From contig NZ_LXYE02000001.1 in assembly GCF_001659685.2 (NCBI RefSeq), forward strand, positions 1-64,000: a stretch of DNA of 64,000 nt, read 5' to 3'. The translations under genes were made by a program, and so were the position numbers. The notes under the pieces are model-generated. The model searched no databases and was not told the origin of the DNA. It worked only from the letters and a program-made list of their open reading frames with translations. The stretch comes from Labilibacter marinus. Its GTDB lineage: Bacteria; Bacteroidota; Bacteroidia; Bacteroidales; Marinilabiliaceae. Shown in pieces: positions 17,752 to 27,792 of this stretch (positions are counted from its first letter, which is position 1; each line of letters starts with the position of its first letter).

Positions 17752-20700
17752 TTATTTTTTTATAAACTTTTTAAAATAATGGTCACCACTAACTTTAACA
17801 TTTAGGATGTAAACACCCGTTGATAGTTGGTTGGTGTTTACTACTATTTTATTAGCGCCTATTAGAGCAGCTTCATTTTTACTAATCACTTTTCTTCCAT
17901 TGATATCAAGGATGTTGAGTTGCACATCATCAGGTTCCGTTAGTTCAAACTCAACAATACATTGGTTTCTTACAGGATTAGGATAAAGTGTTATTGTTTC
18001 CTTACCAGTTTCCTCTATAATGGAGTTGTCATCACCATCTTCTGGGGTATACTCGTTTACAATTACACCTTTTTCTATGGCTCTGGCCCAACCACTACCT
18101 TTTAGAGCACACCAATAAACACCTTCCTGATCAGGATCTGGTCTTAAATCAACAATTGTATTGGGCTGCCCAAGGTTTTTATTTACTTTTCGCCATGTAG
18201 CACCTCCATCAAGTGAAACATATGCACCCGGGTTAAATAGTGATCCTCCTTGCGATTCGTGAGGCATAGCTGCATTTACTAAAATGATATCTGGGTTTAT
18301 GGGCGATGTTTCTGCTTGCCATATCCAAGGTAGGTAGAATATCTTTTTCCAACTTGCTCCGTTATCAGTGCTCTTCCACACACCACCTTCTTCAAACGAT
18401 CCGATGTATCGGCCGCAAGAGATATATAAATCTTTGGTTGTTTTATCTATATGAATATTATTGACCGCTTTAATAACAGAAGGAATCGTCATCTTATGCC
18501 AATTGGCTCCTTTGTCTGTTGATTTATATAATCCACCAGCAACACCCGTTTTACTTTCGTTTAATGCTGCATAAAGCGTAGAAGAGTTTTCTGGATGCAT
18601 TTTTAATCTACTCACACTTGCATCAGCAGGTAAGCCAGTATCTTCAATAGTCCAACTTACACCACCATTACTACTCTTATAAATTCCAAAATCGTTAAAG
18701 CCATCTGGTACGTTGTTTGAACTTACTTCCGTAATGGCATTTTCAGGCATTACAAAGTATATATTCTCAGGATTGGTATAATCAACAGTTAGGTTATATT
18801 GAAACATCATATCACCTGATTCATTGGCGGTCCAGTTGACAGGTTTTGAAACGTTAAACCATGTTTTACCTCCATCTGTTGATTTTCTGAATTGACCTCT
18901 ATGGCTCTGACGGAACATCAGGATGTAAATTTCGTCTGGATTAGTTGGGTGTACTGCCACCGATGCTATGGAATGAGCACCTCCAGCGTTTACCTGACCT
19001 TCTATTTGCTTTACAGCTACAGCAGTTTTATCAGCGAAAGTGCCTATTGGAGAAGATTCCCACAAACCATGCTCACCACTGCAGAAGAATTTCCGACCAG
19101 GTTTACCTGTTTCTAATAACATAAACCTACCAGGTAAGTTACTGGCACCTCGGCCAACCCAGGCATGGCTTCCTGTTTCGGTTTCAAAATCATCTACTTG
19201 TTCCCAAGAACTACCATTGTTATTTGAGCGTAAAATCTGTTGATCTAAGCATATAAAAACTTCACCATCCTTATTTATTTCCAAGAATCGATTACCCCAA
19301 GTTTCTTCACGAATATCCATTTCGTGCTGAAGGTGAGCATAGGTCGTATTGGTTCCTGTAGGGCAATTTCTTGATGACCAATAGCTGTTGTCTTGGCCAT
19401 CTATCCAATACTTACCACTACGTGCTGTTGCAAACCAAGTGTTACCGCCATCTGTTGTTTTCCATACATCGCCCGCTCCAAAGGTTCTATCGTGTTTTAC
19501 ATTATTGGCAATGTATATTTCATTTTTATTGTTCGGATTTACCCTTAAGCGATTATAAACAGGTAATATGCTTGACGGATAAGTAGGGTAGGTGTTTTTA
19601 GCTGTAGCTTTATCTACTCCGAACCAATAACCAATGGCATTGTGATATTTATCGCGTGTAGTATAACTAGTTACTCTGGTAAGATCCAGTGCTGCATTTC
19701 CTGTAATACTAGTCCAATTAACACCTCCGTCCGTACTTTTGTATATTCCACCTTCCGAAGTTACCGTTGAGCCTTGCGGGCTGTATGTGGTTTGAAGTAC
19801 CGTATACAGGATAAATTCATCATCCGTTTCATTGTAATAATAATCCATGTCGCGGGCAAAATGATGAGGAAGGCCTGATGTGCTTGCTGTCCAATTAAGC
19901 CCTTGGTTGGAGCTTCTGAAAATACCATAATTGGTGATGGCAATAACATGGTTTGAATTACGAGGATCAACTATAATTTTACCAAACTCAGTATCAACAG
20001 CAAAGTTATCTGTTATTTTAGTCCACGTTTCTCCTTTGTTGGTACTTTTATAAAGATGGCCATATTGCGCATATTTATAGATATATCCTTGTGAAGGATC
20101 GTTGAAACTAGCGAGGCTTCGATGATTGGCTTTTACATTCCAAAAATCACCAGCACCCATATACCAAATATCATCATTGGATGGGTCTACCGCAAGTTCA
20201 CAGTGTCTCCCACCAAAGTTTTTAGTAGCTTGATATTCCCAGTTGTGGCCCATATCTGTGGTTTGGTATAAATAACCTCTAACATCTATGGCCATTCCAA
20301 AATTAGGATCTTGATGAGAGAAGGTGATGGATTGAACTCTTCTCATATAAACGCCTGTTCCATCACAGTTTTTGATGGTGTGCCATGATTGTCCGTTATC
20401 CCAGGTTCCATAGCTATTATACATATCTGGTGATTGAAACATGACATTTTCATCTGTTGGGTGACACCAGAACTCTTCGCAATAACCAGCCATACCTGGT
20501 CCAAATTGTTTCCATACCACTGAATCAACGGATGCAACAGTTTTATTCTTTAAATCATTAAAAAAGGTAGGCATTCCTTTTTCTACATAAAAGTCCCACT
20601 CTTCGCCTTGTATTATTTTATCATCAGCATCGATGGCATCAATTTTCCATTTGTAGGTGCTTAGGTCTGCTAAATTATCAACATCCCATTGCTTTGCAGA

Positions 20701-21576
20701 TATAGCACTAGCTACCTTGGTTAAGGATTCGCCATCTTTAGCAAACCAAACGTCATATGTATAGGTTTCTTCACCTTCCACATCCCATTTTAAAATAGTA
20801 TTTAATTGAGTTACAGTTGAATTGTTTACTGGCTCAATTAATACAGGCGTTCCAGCTGGTGTTTGCCCTAGCCATTCTATAGCACTAATTCTTAGGTTAA
20901 GATCATTCACCACTCCTTCGTGAATAATAACACCTCCACCAGTTATATAATCTAAATCGGGAGTTCCTGTTACGGCACCTTGCGTAATATCTCCAATACC
21001 ATTTGAAATATCAGTATGGTTATCAAGGTTAGAAGACAATGTGGCACTAACCTTCATCCATACAAAATCCTTTATATTAAAAGTCTTTTCAGAGCCAATA
21101 GCTAATATGCTATTCGCTATAGAAGAGTAAAACCAATTGCCATTAGCATCTTTAATCATAATGCCCAATTTATCTTCAGGAGCATCATCCATCATGCTTA
21201 TTTTTACGCTACTTAAGCCGATTAAAGAATCGTTATTTAAAGGGTCAGCACTCGAATCGAATTGGCAATAAGCATATGCTCCCGCAGATTCCGATTCGTT
21301 TAAAAAGCATAAGCAGTTTCTGGAACTAGTCGCATTGTCACTAAATAAGTAACCTATCGGTGCCCAGTTATCACTGGTTTTAATAGCATATCCTCCCCAT
21401 TCAAAATCGGTGTTGTTGGATCGAACAAAGTCGGTAGTTCCATCTGTGTTGAAAAGGAAAAACTTTTCGGAATAGAACTGAGGATTAAAGAAATTCTCTG
21501 TGATAACGGTATGTTGTTTGGCAAAAACATTTGATATCAACAGACAAAGTATAAAAAGCGTAGAGACTTTTTTCAT
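17752..21576 (-). CDS. Giant T9SS-secreted Asp-box beta-propeller protein (paralogue 1)
   Basis: 1274 aa. Signal peptide 1-19 (ends NVFAK). Residues about 20-245 form an N-terminal beta-sandwich, possibly carbohydrate binding; about 250-335 a fibronectin-III-like domain. From about 345 the paralogue core begins (DSVVWKQFGPGMAGYCEEFWCHPTDENVMF). It runs to ~1180 with many Asp-boxes of S-x-D-x-G-x-x-W type (STNKGETW, STDGGVNW, TTDGGNTW, SNNNGSSW, STDGGKTW, SLDGGATW), the signature of sortilin/VPS10, GH74 or sialidase-like propellers. Residues ~1195-1274 are a type IX sorting domain (TLYPNPVRNQ ... YILNVKVSGDHYFKKFIKK), so it is exported to the cell surface. Catalytic function is unknown. Three paralogues lie in the window. 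Confidence 0.85.
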   Translation of the reverse strand: MKKVSTLFILCLLISNVFAKQHTVITENFFNPQFYSEKFFLFNTDGTTDFVRSNNTDFEWGGYAIKTSDNWAPIGYLFSDNATSSRNCLCFLNESESAGAYAYCQFDSSADPLNNDSLIGLSSVKISMMDDAPEDKLGIMIKDANGNWFYSSIANSILAIGSEKTFNIKDFVWMKVSATLSSNLDNHTDISNGIGDITQGAVTGTPDLDYITGGGVIIHEGVVNDLNLRISAIEWLGQTPAGTPVLIEPVNNSTVTQLNTILKWDVEGEETYTYDVWFAKDGESLTKVASAISAKQWDVDNLADLSTYKWKIDAIDADDKIIQGEEWDFYVEKGMPTFFNDLKNKTVASVDSVVWKQFGPGMAGYCEEFWCHPTDENVMFQSPDMYNSYGTWDNGQSWHTIKNCDGTGVYMRRVQSITFSHQDPNFGMAIDVRGYLYQTTDMGHNWEYQATKNFGGRHCELAVDPSNDDIWYMGAGDFWNVKANHRSLASFNDPSQGYIYKYAQYGHLYKSTNKGETWTKITDNFAVDTEFGKIIVDPRNSNHVIAITNYGIFRSSNQGLNWTASTSGLPHHFARDMDYYYNETDDEFILYTVLQTTYSPQGSTVTSEGGIYKSTDGGVNWTSITGNAALDLTRVTSYTTRDKYHNAIGYWFGVDKATAKNTYPTYPSSILPVYNRLRVNPNNKNEIYIANNVKHDRTFGAGDVWKTTDGGNTWFATARSGKYWIDGQDNSYWSSRNCPTGTNTTYAHLQHEMDIREETWGNRFLEINKDGEVFICLDQQILRSNNNGSSWEQVDDFETETGSHAWVGRGASNLPGRFMLLETGKPGRKFFCSGEHGLWESSPIGTFADKTAVAVKQIEGQVNAGGAHSIASVAVHPTNPDEIYILMFRQSHRGQFRKSTDGGKTWFNVSKPVNWTANESGDMMFQYNLTVDYTNPENIYFVMPENAITEVSSNNVPDGFNDFGIYKSSNGGVSWTIEDTGLPADASVSRLKMHPENSSTLYAALNESKTGVAGGLYKSTDKGANWHKMTIPSVIKAVNNIHIDKTTKDLYISCGRYIGSFEEGGVWKSTDNGASWKKIFYLPWIWQAETSPINPDIILVNAAMPHESQGGSLFNPGAYVSLDGGATWRKVNKNLGQPNTIVDLRPDPDQEGVYWCALKGSGWARAIEKGVIVNEYTPEDGDDNSIIEETGKETITLYPNPVRNQCIVEFELTEPDDVQLNILDINGRKVISKNEAALIGANKIVVNTNQLSTGVYILNVKVSGDHYFKKFIKK

Positions 21577-21935
21577 GCGTAATAATTTTAATTTGTATAA
21601 TCAATTAGCTCATATTAGCATCTGCTTATGCAAGAGTCAATTGCGGATACTGGTTTCATACTTGTAGTTTCAATTTGATTTGGTTTTTTTAAGATGAAAC
21701 AAAAATGAAAATTATCCATGAAAGTGAGCTGATTATATTAACCTGTAAAACAGGGGTGTATGCAAACGCTGTTTAGATAAATATTAGTTGAATTTGAAAT
21801 TTGGGGTAAAAATAAGGGTAAATATGGAGGATGTAGCTATAGGGTAATAATGGAAGCTTGTTTTGTTTAAGTTGCAGAAATTCAGGTTGTAGTATGGGGT
21901 GGTAATGGAAATGCGGGGTAGGAAATAAGACAAAA
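21577..21935. other. Intergenic region upstream of propeller paralogue 1
   Basis: About 360 bp between the start of one giant gene and the terminator of the next. No gene seen. It must carry the leftward promoter of the gene at 17752-21576. Confidence 0.5.
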
Positions 21936-21964
21936 AACGGAGGCCTTAAGAAAGAGCCTCCGTT
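21936..21964 (-). terminator. Hairpin terminator of the propeller gene at 21977-25909
   Basis: 9-bp perfect GC-rich stem aacggaggc / gcctccgtt with an 11-nt loop, followed on the minus strand by a TTTTG run. It lies 12 bp past the stop. Confidence 0.75.
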
Positions 21965-21976
21965 AGTTTGGGAAAT

Positions 21977-24900
21977 TTACATTTTCACAAATTTGTGAAA
22001 TGTTGTTTTATCATCGGTCTCTATTTTTAAAAGGTAGTGACCAGTACTTAATTCTGAAACATCAATCTTTTTGTTGGGAGTAGATAAAAACTGCACTCCT
22101 GAAGTTGAAACAACCGAATAAACAGCCGTTTCATTTACGCCGCTCACTTGTAAATTATTTTGTGCTGGATTTGGATAAATCTCCAAGTTATCACGAGTTG
22201 GGTATTTTACAGCAGTATCAATCTTTTTTACTTCTACTTTTACATCAATGGCATCGCTACCTTCGCTATTACTAACACTTAAGCCAAAAGTTAATACTTC
22301 ATCATTTTCAACATCTGGAGCTGTAAAAGTAATTTTATGATTGGTGATGGTATATTCGGTCACTTCGTCAGGAACGGTCCAAGTGTATTCCAATTGAGAA
22401 CCTATAGAACCATGTGCATACAAGGTGTGCTCATCGCGCATATCTACCACGGCATCATCACAAATAGCTTTTATCTCATCTGTTTTAATCATTCCTTTAT
22501 ACCATCCAGAACCCCAAGCAGCACTGTAAAGTATGTTTTCATTATAAGGATCAAGTTCTATATCTACCATTTTATCTGGCTGACCGATACCCTTATTAAT
22601 TTTTACCCAATTAGCACCATCATCTTGCGAAAGATAAAAACCAGGATTTTTAAAAGCTCCACCAACCTGACCAGCAGCATTCACTAAAATAATGTCTGGG
22701 TTTACGGGCGATGTTTCAACATGCCACACATAAGGTGCTTTAAAAAACATCTCCCAAGAAGCACCATTGTCTTTACTTCTGTATACACCACCCGCATTAT
22801 AATCGCCAGTACGAGCACCACAACAGATATACATATACTTGGTGTTTCGGTCGATGTAAATGTTATTTACTGATCTAATTTCAGTAGGTATGTCCATTTG
22901 AGTCCAGGTAACTGCTTTGTCTGTAGATTTATAAAGACCATAAGGATCGTTATTGCTCCATTGGTTTAATGCAGCATATAAGGTTTCTGGATTCTCTGGG
23001 TCTAGGATAATTCGGTTTACACTACCATTAGCAGGAACCCAGTCGTTACTTGCTGTCCACGAATTACCACCATTTGTAGATCGATAAACACCATATTCTC
23101 CCATGGTTAAATCTTGACCAGGACCAGAGTTTGTACCACAGGAAATCGGTTTGTAAATAGCCGTAAAATACATGTTCTCTGGATTTATAGGGTCAATTTT
23201 TAAGCTGTATTGACTTGCTGTAGCTTCCCATGAACCATTATCTGTATCGAATATTTGAACCACATTATTCCATGTTTTTCCGCCGTCGGTTGTTTTACGT
23301 AACCAACCTCTATGTTCTTGACGCCAAGCTAATATAAAGATGATGTTAGGATCATTAGGATGAACAGCAACAGTTGAAACCGAATGGGCATCATGATTAC
23401 CATTGATGTCGTTCACCTGACCTTGAATCTGTTGGGCAGCGACAGCATCTTTATCTGAATAATCGCCTATGTCAGCTGTTTGCCATAAACCGTGCTCACC
23501 GCTACACATTAACATACGATCAGGTATGCCTGTTTCGGATAGAATAAAGCGTCCAGGTAGGTCGCTTGTCCCACGAGTAATCCAAGCTCCACTGCCCGGG
23601 GCTGTTTCTACATCATCAATTTGCTCCCATGTTTCGCCATGGTTAGTAGAGCGTTGTGTTTGCTGGTTAATTCCAATAAATACTTCTCCGTCTGCATTAA
23701 TCGCTAAATGACGACAAGCTGAGGAGGATTCAAGAGATTGGTCTAAGGAAGCCTGTAGGTGTGCAAATTCAACATTCGGAGTAGTAGTCATTCCTTTTGA
23801 TTGCCAATAGCCAGCATCCGAATTTTCGTGCCAATAGGTTCCGTGTTTGGTCACAATTTTCCATGTCTGTCCACCGTCTGCACTTCTCCAAATATCGCCA
23901 GGACCAAATGATTTATCATGTCTTTGGTTAGCATATAAGTATAGCTCGTTTTTATCCTTTGGATTAACGACTAAACGTCTGAAGACCTGTAGCGTGTTTG
24001 TTGGGAAATCTTTAGCCGCAATGACGCTTTTATCTTTTCCTAACCAATATGCAACTAGTTTGTTATAACCATCCCTAAATGAGCTATTTGTAATCTGATT
24101 AAAATCAAGACCTAAATCTCCAGTAATGCTTGTCCAGTTATCTCCGCCATCAGTACTTTTATATACTCCGCCAGAGGTGGCAATAGTATTTCCTGATTCG
24201 CTATAAACTGATTGTTCAACTGTGTATAAAATATACTCTTTGGTAACAGGGTCGTAGTATTCGGCTAAATCTTTTGGCAGGTCGTTTGGTAAGCCCGTAT
24301 TACTTGCATTCCATGTAGCACCTGCATCAGTACTTACAAACATTCCTTGCCCTGTTGCTATTACAATTCTATCGGAATTGTTTGGGTTTACCCTAATTCT
24401 ACCAATATCCAACATATCATCAATGTCAGTAGCTATTTTGTCCCAAGTTGCACCGCCATCAGTCGTTTTTAGAATATATCCATAGGCAGAAATTGGTCGG
24501 TGTGTACCTTGTGGGCTTGCAGCTGATCGCCAGTTGCCCTTCACGTCCCAGAAACCACCAGCACCTATATACCAGGTGTCATCATCGTTTGGATCTATTA
24601 CCACTCTGGAATGAGCGTTGTACCATGGGCTTGTTGCAGCGTGATCCATTAAAAACTTTAGTTCCCACGAGCGTCCCATGTCGTTGGTAACAAATACCTT
24701 TCCTCTTCGCTCAATAGCTACTCCAAAGTCTGGGTTGGATGAGGAGAAGGTCAGATCATTTACGCGTTCTAAATCAAGTCCATCTCCGTCGCTATCTTTT
24801 AGTGTTTGCCACGATTCTCCATTATCCCAGGTACCGTATGCTACATGCATATCAGGGCCCATAAACATCACTTCGACTTGTGTTGGATGACACCAAAATT

Positions 24901-25909
24901 CTTCGTTGTAACCTGACATACCTGGGCCAAATTGCTTCCATTCAACAAGGTCGCTCGATTCCATCCTTTTGGTTTTGATATGCTCAAAGAAGTCTAGTTC
25001 AGGTTCTACGTATACTGATTTAAGTACCGCATACCCATCAATAGCGTTCATCTCCCAGATATCCTCAAAATCTAAATCTGGGTAGTTTGTCGCATCTGCT
25101 AATTCTGTGTCATCTAATCCAGTTGCATTGGCATCTGCCTCAGCAGTAGATGATTTATAATATGACTTGGTTGGAGCAATACCGGCTTTATTGGCTGTAC
25201 CATCGTTTTGTACTGTAACAATTGCTGGTCCTCCAGAAACGATACCGTAAAATGCTACTTGTGTAATCTCGTGCTCGCCACGATTGGCACCTACTATTCC
25301 TCCTGAACCCCAGCCTGCAGTTACTGTGGTAGTGCTATAGCAGTTGTTAATACTCTTTGTTCCTCCTGAAAAAAGTCCACCAACAATACTACCAGTCCAA
25401 CCTCCACTACCTGCAGAAACTGTACCTCCCAAACTATAACACTGTGATATTGAACCACCAATTAGTTCTCCCACAAAAGCACCAATTCTACTGCTATTAT
25501 TTCCAGCAGATGCATCAATCGAAATGTTTATAATACCAACACTGGTGATGGTTCCATTGATAGCTCCAAACAGACCTGTACCTTGCTGGTATAAACCATC
25601 AACATTGGCAACAGGTGTTACTGTTAAGTTAGATATTGTATGGAATTTTCCGTTTAGGTGTCCGTTAAATACGCTAACAGTATTACCAATTGGCGTAAAA
25701 GAAACACCACTCATATCTATATCAGCACCTAATTCAAAATATTTTTCTCCAGTCCAATCTCCAGTTGTTGTAGATAAGGTACTCAAATGAGTAGGTTGAT
25801 TTATAATGTATGGATCGCCAGATGTTCCATTTCCTCCTCCGTACTGAGCCATTAGCGCAGTCTTCATAAGTGCTAGTGTAAACAGAAGCACAATAGATTT
25901 TAACTTCAT
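21977..25909 (-). CDS. Giant T9SS-secreted Asp-box beta-propeller protein with GLUG-like N-domain (paralogue 2)
   Basis: 1310 aa. Signal peptide 1-21 (ends ALMAQ). Residues ~25-300 carry glycine-rich GLUG-type repeats (IGAFVGELIGGSISQCYSLGG; SIVGGLFSGGTKSINNCYST; GGIVGANRGEHEITQ), common in adhesins and surface enzymes. The shared propeller core starts at ~315 (ESSDLVEWKQFGPGMSGYNEEFWCHPT) and runs to ~1120 with Asp-boxes (TTDGGATW, STDAGATW, STDGGDNW, SADGGQTW, STNHGETW, STNGGNSW, SKDNGASW, SQDDGANW). Then come a PKD/Ig-like domain (~1130-1225) and a type IX sorting tail (LEIYPNPAQNN ... FHKFVKM). One core Cys of the other copies (GYCEEF) is Asn here (GYNEEF). Probably surface-exposed; substrate unknown. 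Confidence 0.85.
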   Translation of the reverse strand: MKLKSIVLLFTLALMKTALMAQYGGGNGTSGDPYIINQPTHLSTLSTTTGDWTGEKYFELGADIDMSGVSFTPIGNTVSVFNGHLNGKFHTISNLTVTPVANVDGLYQQGTGLFGAINGTITSVGIINISIDASAGNNSSRIGAFVGELIGGSISQCYSLGGTVSAGSGGWTGSIVGGLFSGGTKSINNCYSTTTVTAGWGSGGIVGANRGEHEITQVAFYGIVSGGPAIVTVQNDGTANKAGIAPTKSYYKSSTAEADANATGLDDTELADATNYPDLDFEDIWEMNAIDGYAVLKSVYVEPELDFFEHIKTKRMESSDLVEWKQFGPGMSGYNEEFWCHPTQVEVMFMGPDMHVAYGTWDNGESWQTLKDSDGDGLDLERVNDLTFSSSNPDFGVAIERRGKVFVTNDMGRSWELKFLMDHAATSPWYNAHSRVVIDPNDDDTWYIGAGGFWDVKGNWRSAASPQGTHRPISAYGYILKTTDGGATWDKIATDIDDMLDIGRIRVNPNNSDRIVIATGQGMFVSTDAGATWNASNTGLPNDLPKDLAEYYDPVTKEYILYTVEQSVYSESGNTIATSGGVYKSTDGGDNWTSITGDLGLDFNQITNSSFRDGYNKLVAYWLGKDKSVIAAKDFPTNTLQVFRRLVVNPKDKNELYLYANQRHDKSFGPGDIWRSADGGQTWKIVTKHGTYWHENSDAGYWQSKGMTTTPNVEFAHLQASLDQSLESSSACRHLAINADGEVFIGINQQTQRSTNHGETWEQIDDVETAPGSGAWITRGTSDLPGRFILSETGIPDRMLMCSGEHGLWQTADIGDYSDKDAVAAQQIQGQVNDINGNHDAHSVSTVAVHPNDPNIIFILAWRQEHRGWLRKTTDGGKTWNNVVQIFDTDNGSWEATASQYSLKIDPINPENMYFTAIYKPISCGTNSGPGQDLTMGEYGVYRSTNGGNSWTASNDWVPANGSVNRIILDPENPETLYAALNQWSNNDPYGLYKSTDKAVTWTQMDIPTEIRSVNNIYIDRNTKYMYICCGARTGDYNAGGVYRSKDNGASWEMFFKAPYVWHVETSPVNPDIILVNAAGQVGGAFKNPGFYLSQDDGANWVKINKGIGQPDKMVDIELDPYNENILYSAAWGSGWYKGMIKTDEIKAICDDAVVDMRDEHTLYAHGSIGSQLEYTWTVPDEVTEYTITNHKITFTAPDVENDEVLTFGLSVSNSEGSDAIDVKVEVKKIDTAVKYPTRDNLEIYPNPAQNNLQVSGVNETAVYSVVSTSGVQFLSTPNKKIDVSELSTGHYLLKIETDDKTTFHKFVKM

Positions 25910-26191
25910 ACGATTGCTGATTTTTTATTATTGTAGATTTTACTTTGTTTTAAGTATTGAGTTACATAAAAGTTCTTGACTTATTTGTAGTTAAATATGT
26001 CATCTCTTTTGTAGACTGCCTTAGACATGTACTGGTTAAAAACTGTACATGAAAAATAATTCTATTTACACCCTAAAACGAGATACAAAATTACCTTATG
26101 AGTTTTGGTAGTGTAGGTGTTGTATAGGTTAGTGAGGTGTTTTTAACCTGATGTAAAAGTTTTAATAAGGGGGTATGAATACTAAGTTTTA

Positions 26192-27541
26192 CTATTGTAA
26201 AGGCAATGAAAAGTAAAAAGTAGAACCTTTATTTACCTCCGATTTTACATCCAAGCTACCTCCTAAAGTTTCAATAATACCTTTAGAGATTGGAAGACCT
26301 AAACCTGTTCCATCCTTTACTTTATTTTTGCCTTCAATTTTTACAAAGCGTTTAAAAATTAGTTCTTGGTCAGTACTTTCAATTCCTGCTCCAGTATCTT
26401 GTACGTAACATTGTAAGGTGTTGTTATTTATTTGATAACCAATTTCCACATATCCTTTATCGGTAAATTTAATAGCGTTGTTAATCAGGTTAAAAAGCAC
26501 CTGCTTTATTCGGTGAGAATCGGAATGTAAGGTTAATGGACTATTCTGCTCGGCTTGTTTAAACACGATATCTACGCCATGTTTAGAATTAACATCTAAT
26601 TCATACACTTGTTTTATTTCCTTTAATGTTTGTGTAAAATCAAATGGCTCAATTGAGTGCTTTAGTTGGCTCGACTCTATCATGGAAAAGTCAAGGATGT
26701 TTTCTATAATGTTAAGCAAATAGTTTCCGCTTTTATTGATGGTGTTAATATAGTGCAGCATCTCAGCTCTGGATCCATACATCTCGTTCTGCATTAGCTC
26801 AGAAAAACCTAATATCGAGTTTAGCGGTGTCCGCACTTCGTGACTCATATTAGCTAAGAATTTTGTCTTTAGCTTATCCGCCTCTTCAGCGTTATTCCTA
26901 GCTTCTTCCAGTAGAACTATTTTTTCTTTTAATTCATACTGTAAACTTTTTTGTCCTGCAATAGTACTCTCTAAACCTTTTACAAGCACAGCCAAAGGTA
27001 TAGATGACATGGCGCTAACAGCAAACACATTAATGGAAACCGTTAACCAATGCATTATTTCATACTTTGAAACTAGTAAAGACCCAAATATATTGAAATG
27101 CAGTCCTACAGCAATAAAAGCAATTAAGCCTATAGTAATAATTAAACTGTTGATTGCCCCTCTTAATCCTAGCAGAAGTGAAGCTAGTAAGGAAAATCCA
27201 ATGATGTAATTAAAACCTGCACCTGTTTCTCCTAAAATTAAGGTGAGAGTTACTCCGATAAAAAATATAAGACCAACGATAAAATATATTTTCTGAACGA
27301 GCTTAATTCTATGGGTAAAAATGATGAAGATGATTGACGCGTAGACAAAGGTGTCTACGATAGCAACAGAATATACTTTAAACGTAAATGACATGTACAT
27401 GCCAAATATATACGGAACAAAACCGATGCCTACAATGATGATGAGTATACTTTTAAAAACGCGTTCTCGCCAATAATTCAAGCCATCGCTAGCAACGTAT
27501 TCTCCTTTACTTAAATATTCCTTAACCCATCTTATCATCAT
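26192..27541 (-). CDS. Membrane sensor histidine kinase
   Basis: 449 aa. Five or six transmembrane helices fill residues ~30-185. A short coiled coil (SLQYELKEKIVLLEEARNNAEEA) leads to a HisKA domain with the phospho-acceptor His234 in FLANMSHEVRTPLN. The ATPase domain has its N box (NLINNAIKFTDKG), G1 (DTGAGI) and G2 (GTGLGLPISKGI). No receiver domain or PAS domain is present, and no response regulator is adjacent, so it is an orphan within this window. It sits between the giant propeller gene and the GH43-like gene on the same strand, but with gaps over 250 bp on each side it is probably a separate unit. Confidence 0.93.
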   Translation of the reverse strand: MMIRWVKEYLSKGEYVASDGLNYWRERVFKSILIIIVGIGFVPYIFGMYMSFTFKVYSVAIVDTFVYASIIFIIFTHRIKLVQKIYFIVGLIFFIGVTLTLILGETGAGFNYIIGFSLLASLLLGLRGAINSLIITIGLIAFIAVGLHFNIFGSLLVSKYEIMHWLTVSINVFAVSAMSSIPLAVLVKGLESTIAGQKSLQYELKEKIVLLEEARNNAEEADKLKTKFLANMSHEVRTPLNSILGFSELMQNEMYGSRAEMLHYINTINKSGNYLLNIIENILDFSMIESSQLKHSIEPFDFTQTLKEIKQVYELDVNSKHGVDIVFKQAEQNSPLTLHSDSHRIKQVLFNLINNAIKFTDKGYVEIGYQINNNTLQCYVQDTGAGIESTDQELIFKRFVKIEGKNKVKDGTGLGLPISKGIIETLGGSLDVKSEVNKGSTFYFSLPLQ

Positions 27542-27740
27542 CCAACATCTATAATTTAAGATTATTTTATAGTTTAATTAAATCATATCATTCATTCAAT
27601 AAGTTAAAACACCATATGGGGTTTTTTGTTTTGAGCTAATGTATTGAGCTAATGATCTATAAAATAACTAACGTAGTACGATGCTAGTAGAAAAAGGATA
27701 CAGTTTGTTGATAATTAATTATAGAGGAAGTCCTTTAACT

Positions 27741-27780
27741 TTTCCATAAAGTCGCTTTGGGTTTAACGACTTTATGGAAA
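27741..27780 (-). terminator. Hairpin terminator of the GH43-like gene
   Basis: 14-bp perfect stem tttccataaagtcg / cgactttatggaaa with a 12-nt loop, 12 bp after the stop of the gene at 27793. A short T-rich tract follows on the minus strand. Confidence 0.75.
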
Positions 27781-27792
27781 TAGTTAGAAAAT

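Noticed and set aside
21600-21660. Sigma-70-like promoter (ttgact, 17 bp, taatat) upstream of propeller paralogue 1 on the minus strand
   Set aside because: Bacteroidota primary sigma factors use a different consensus (TTTG/TAnnTTTG), and such matches are expected by chance in AT-rich DNA.
18892-25790. Many plus-strand ORFs of 65-115 codons inside the giant propeller genes
   Set aside because: They are antisense shadows of strongly supported minus-strand genes.
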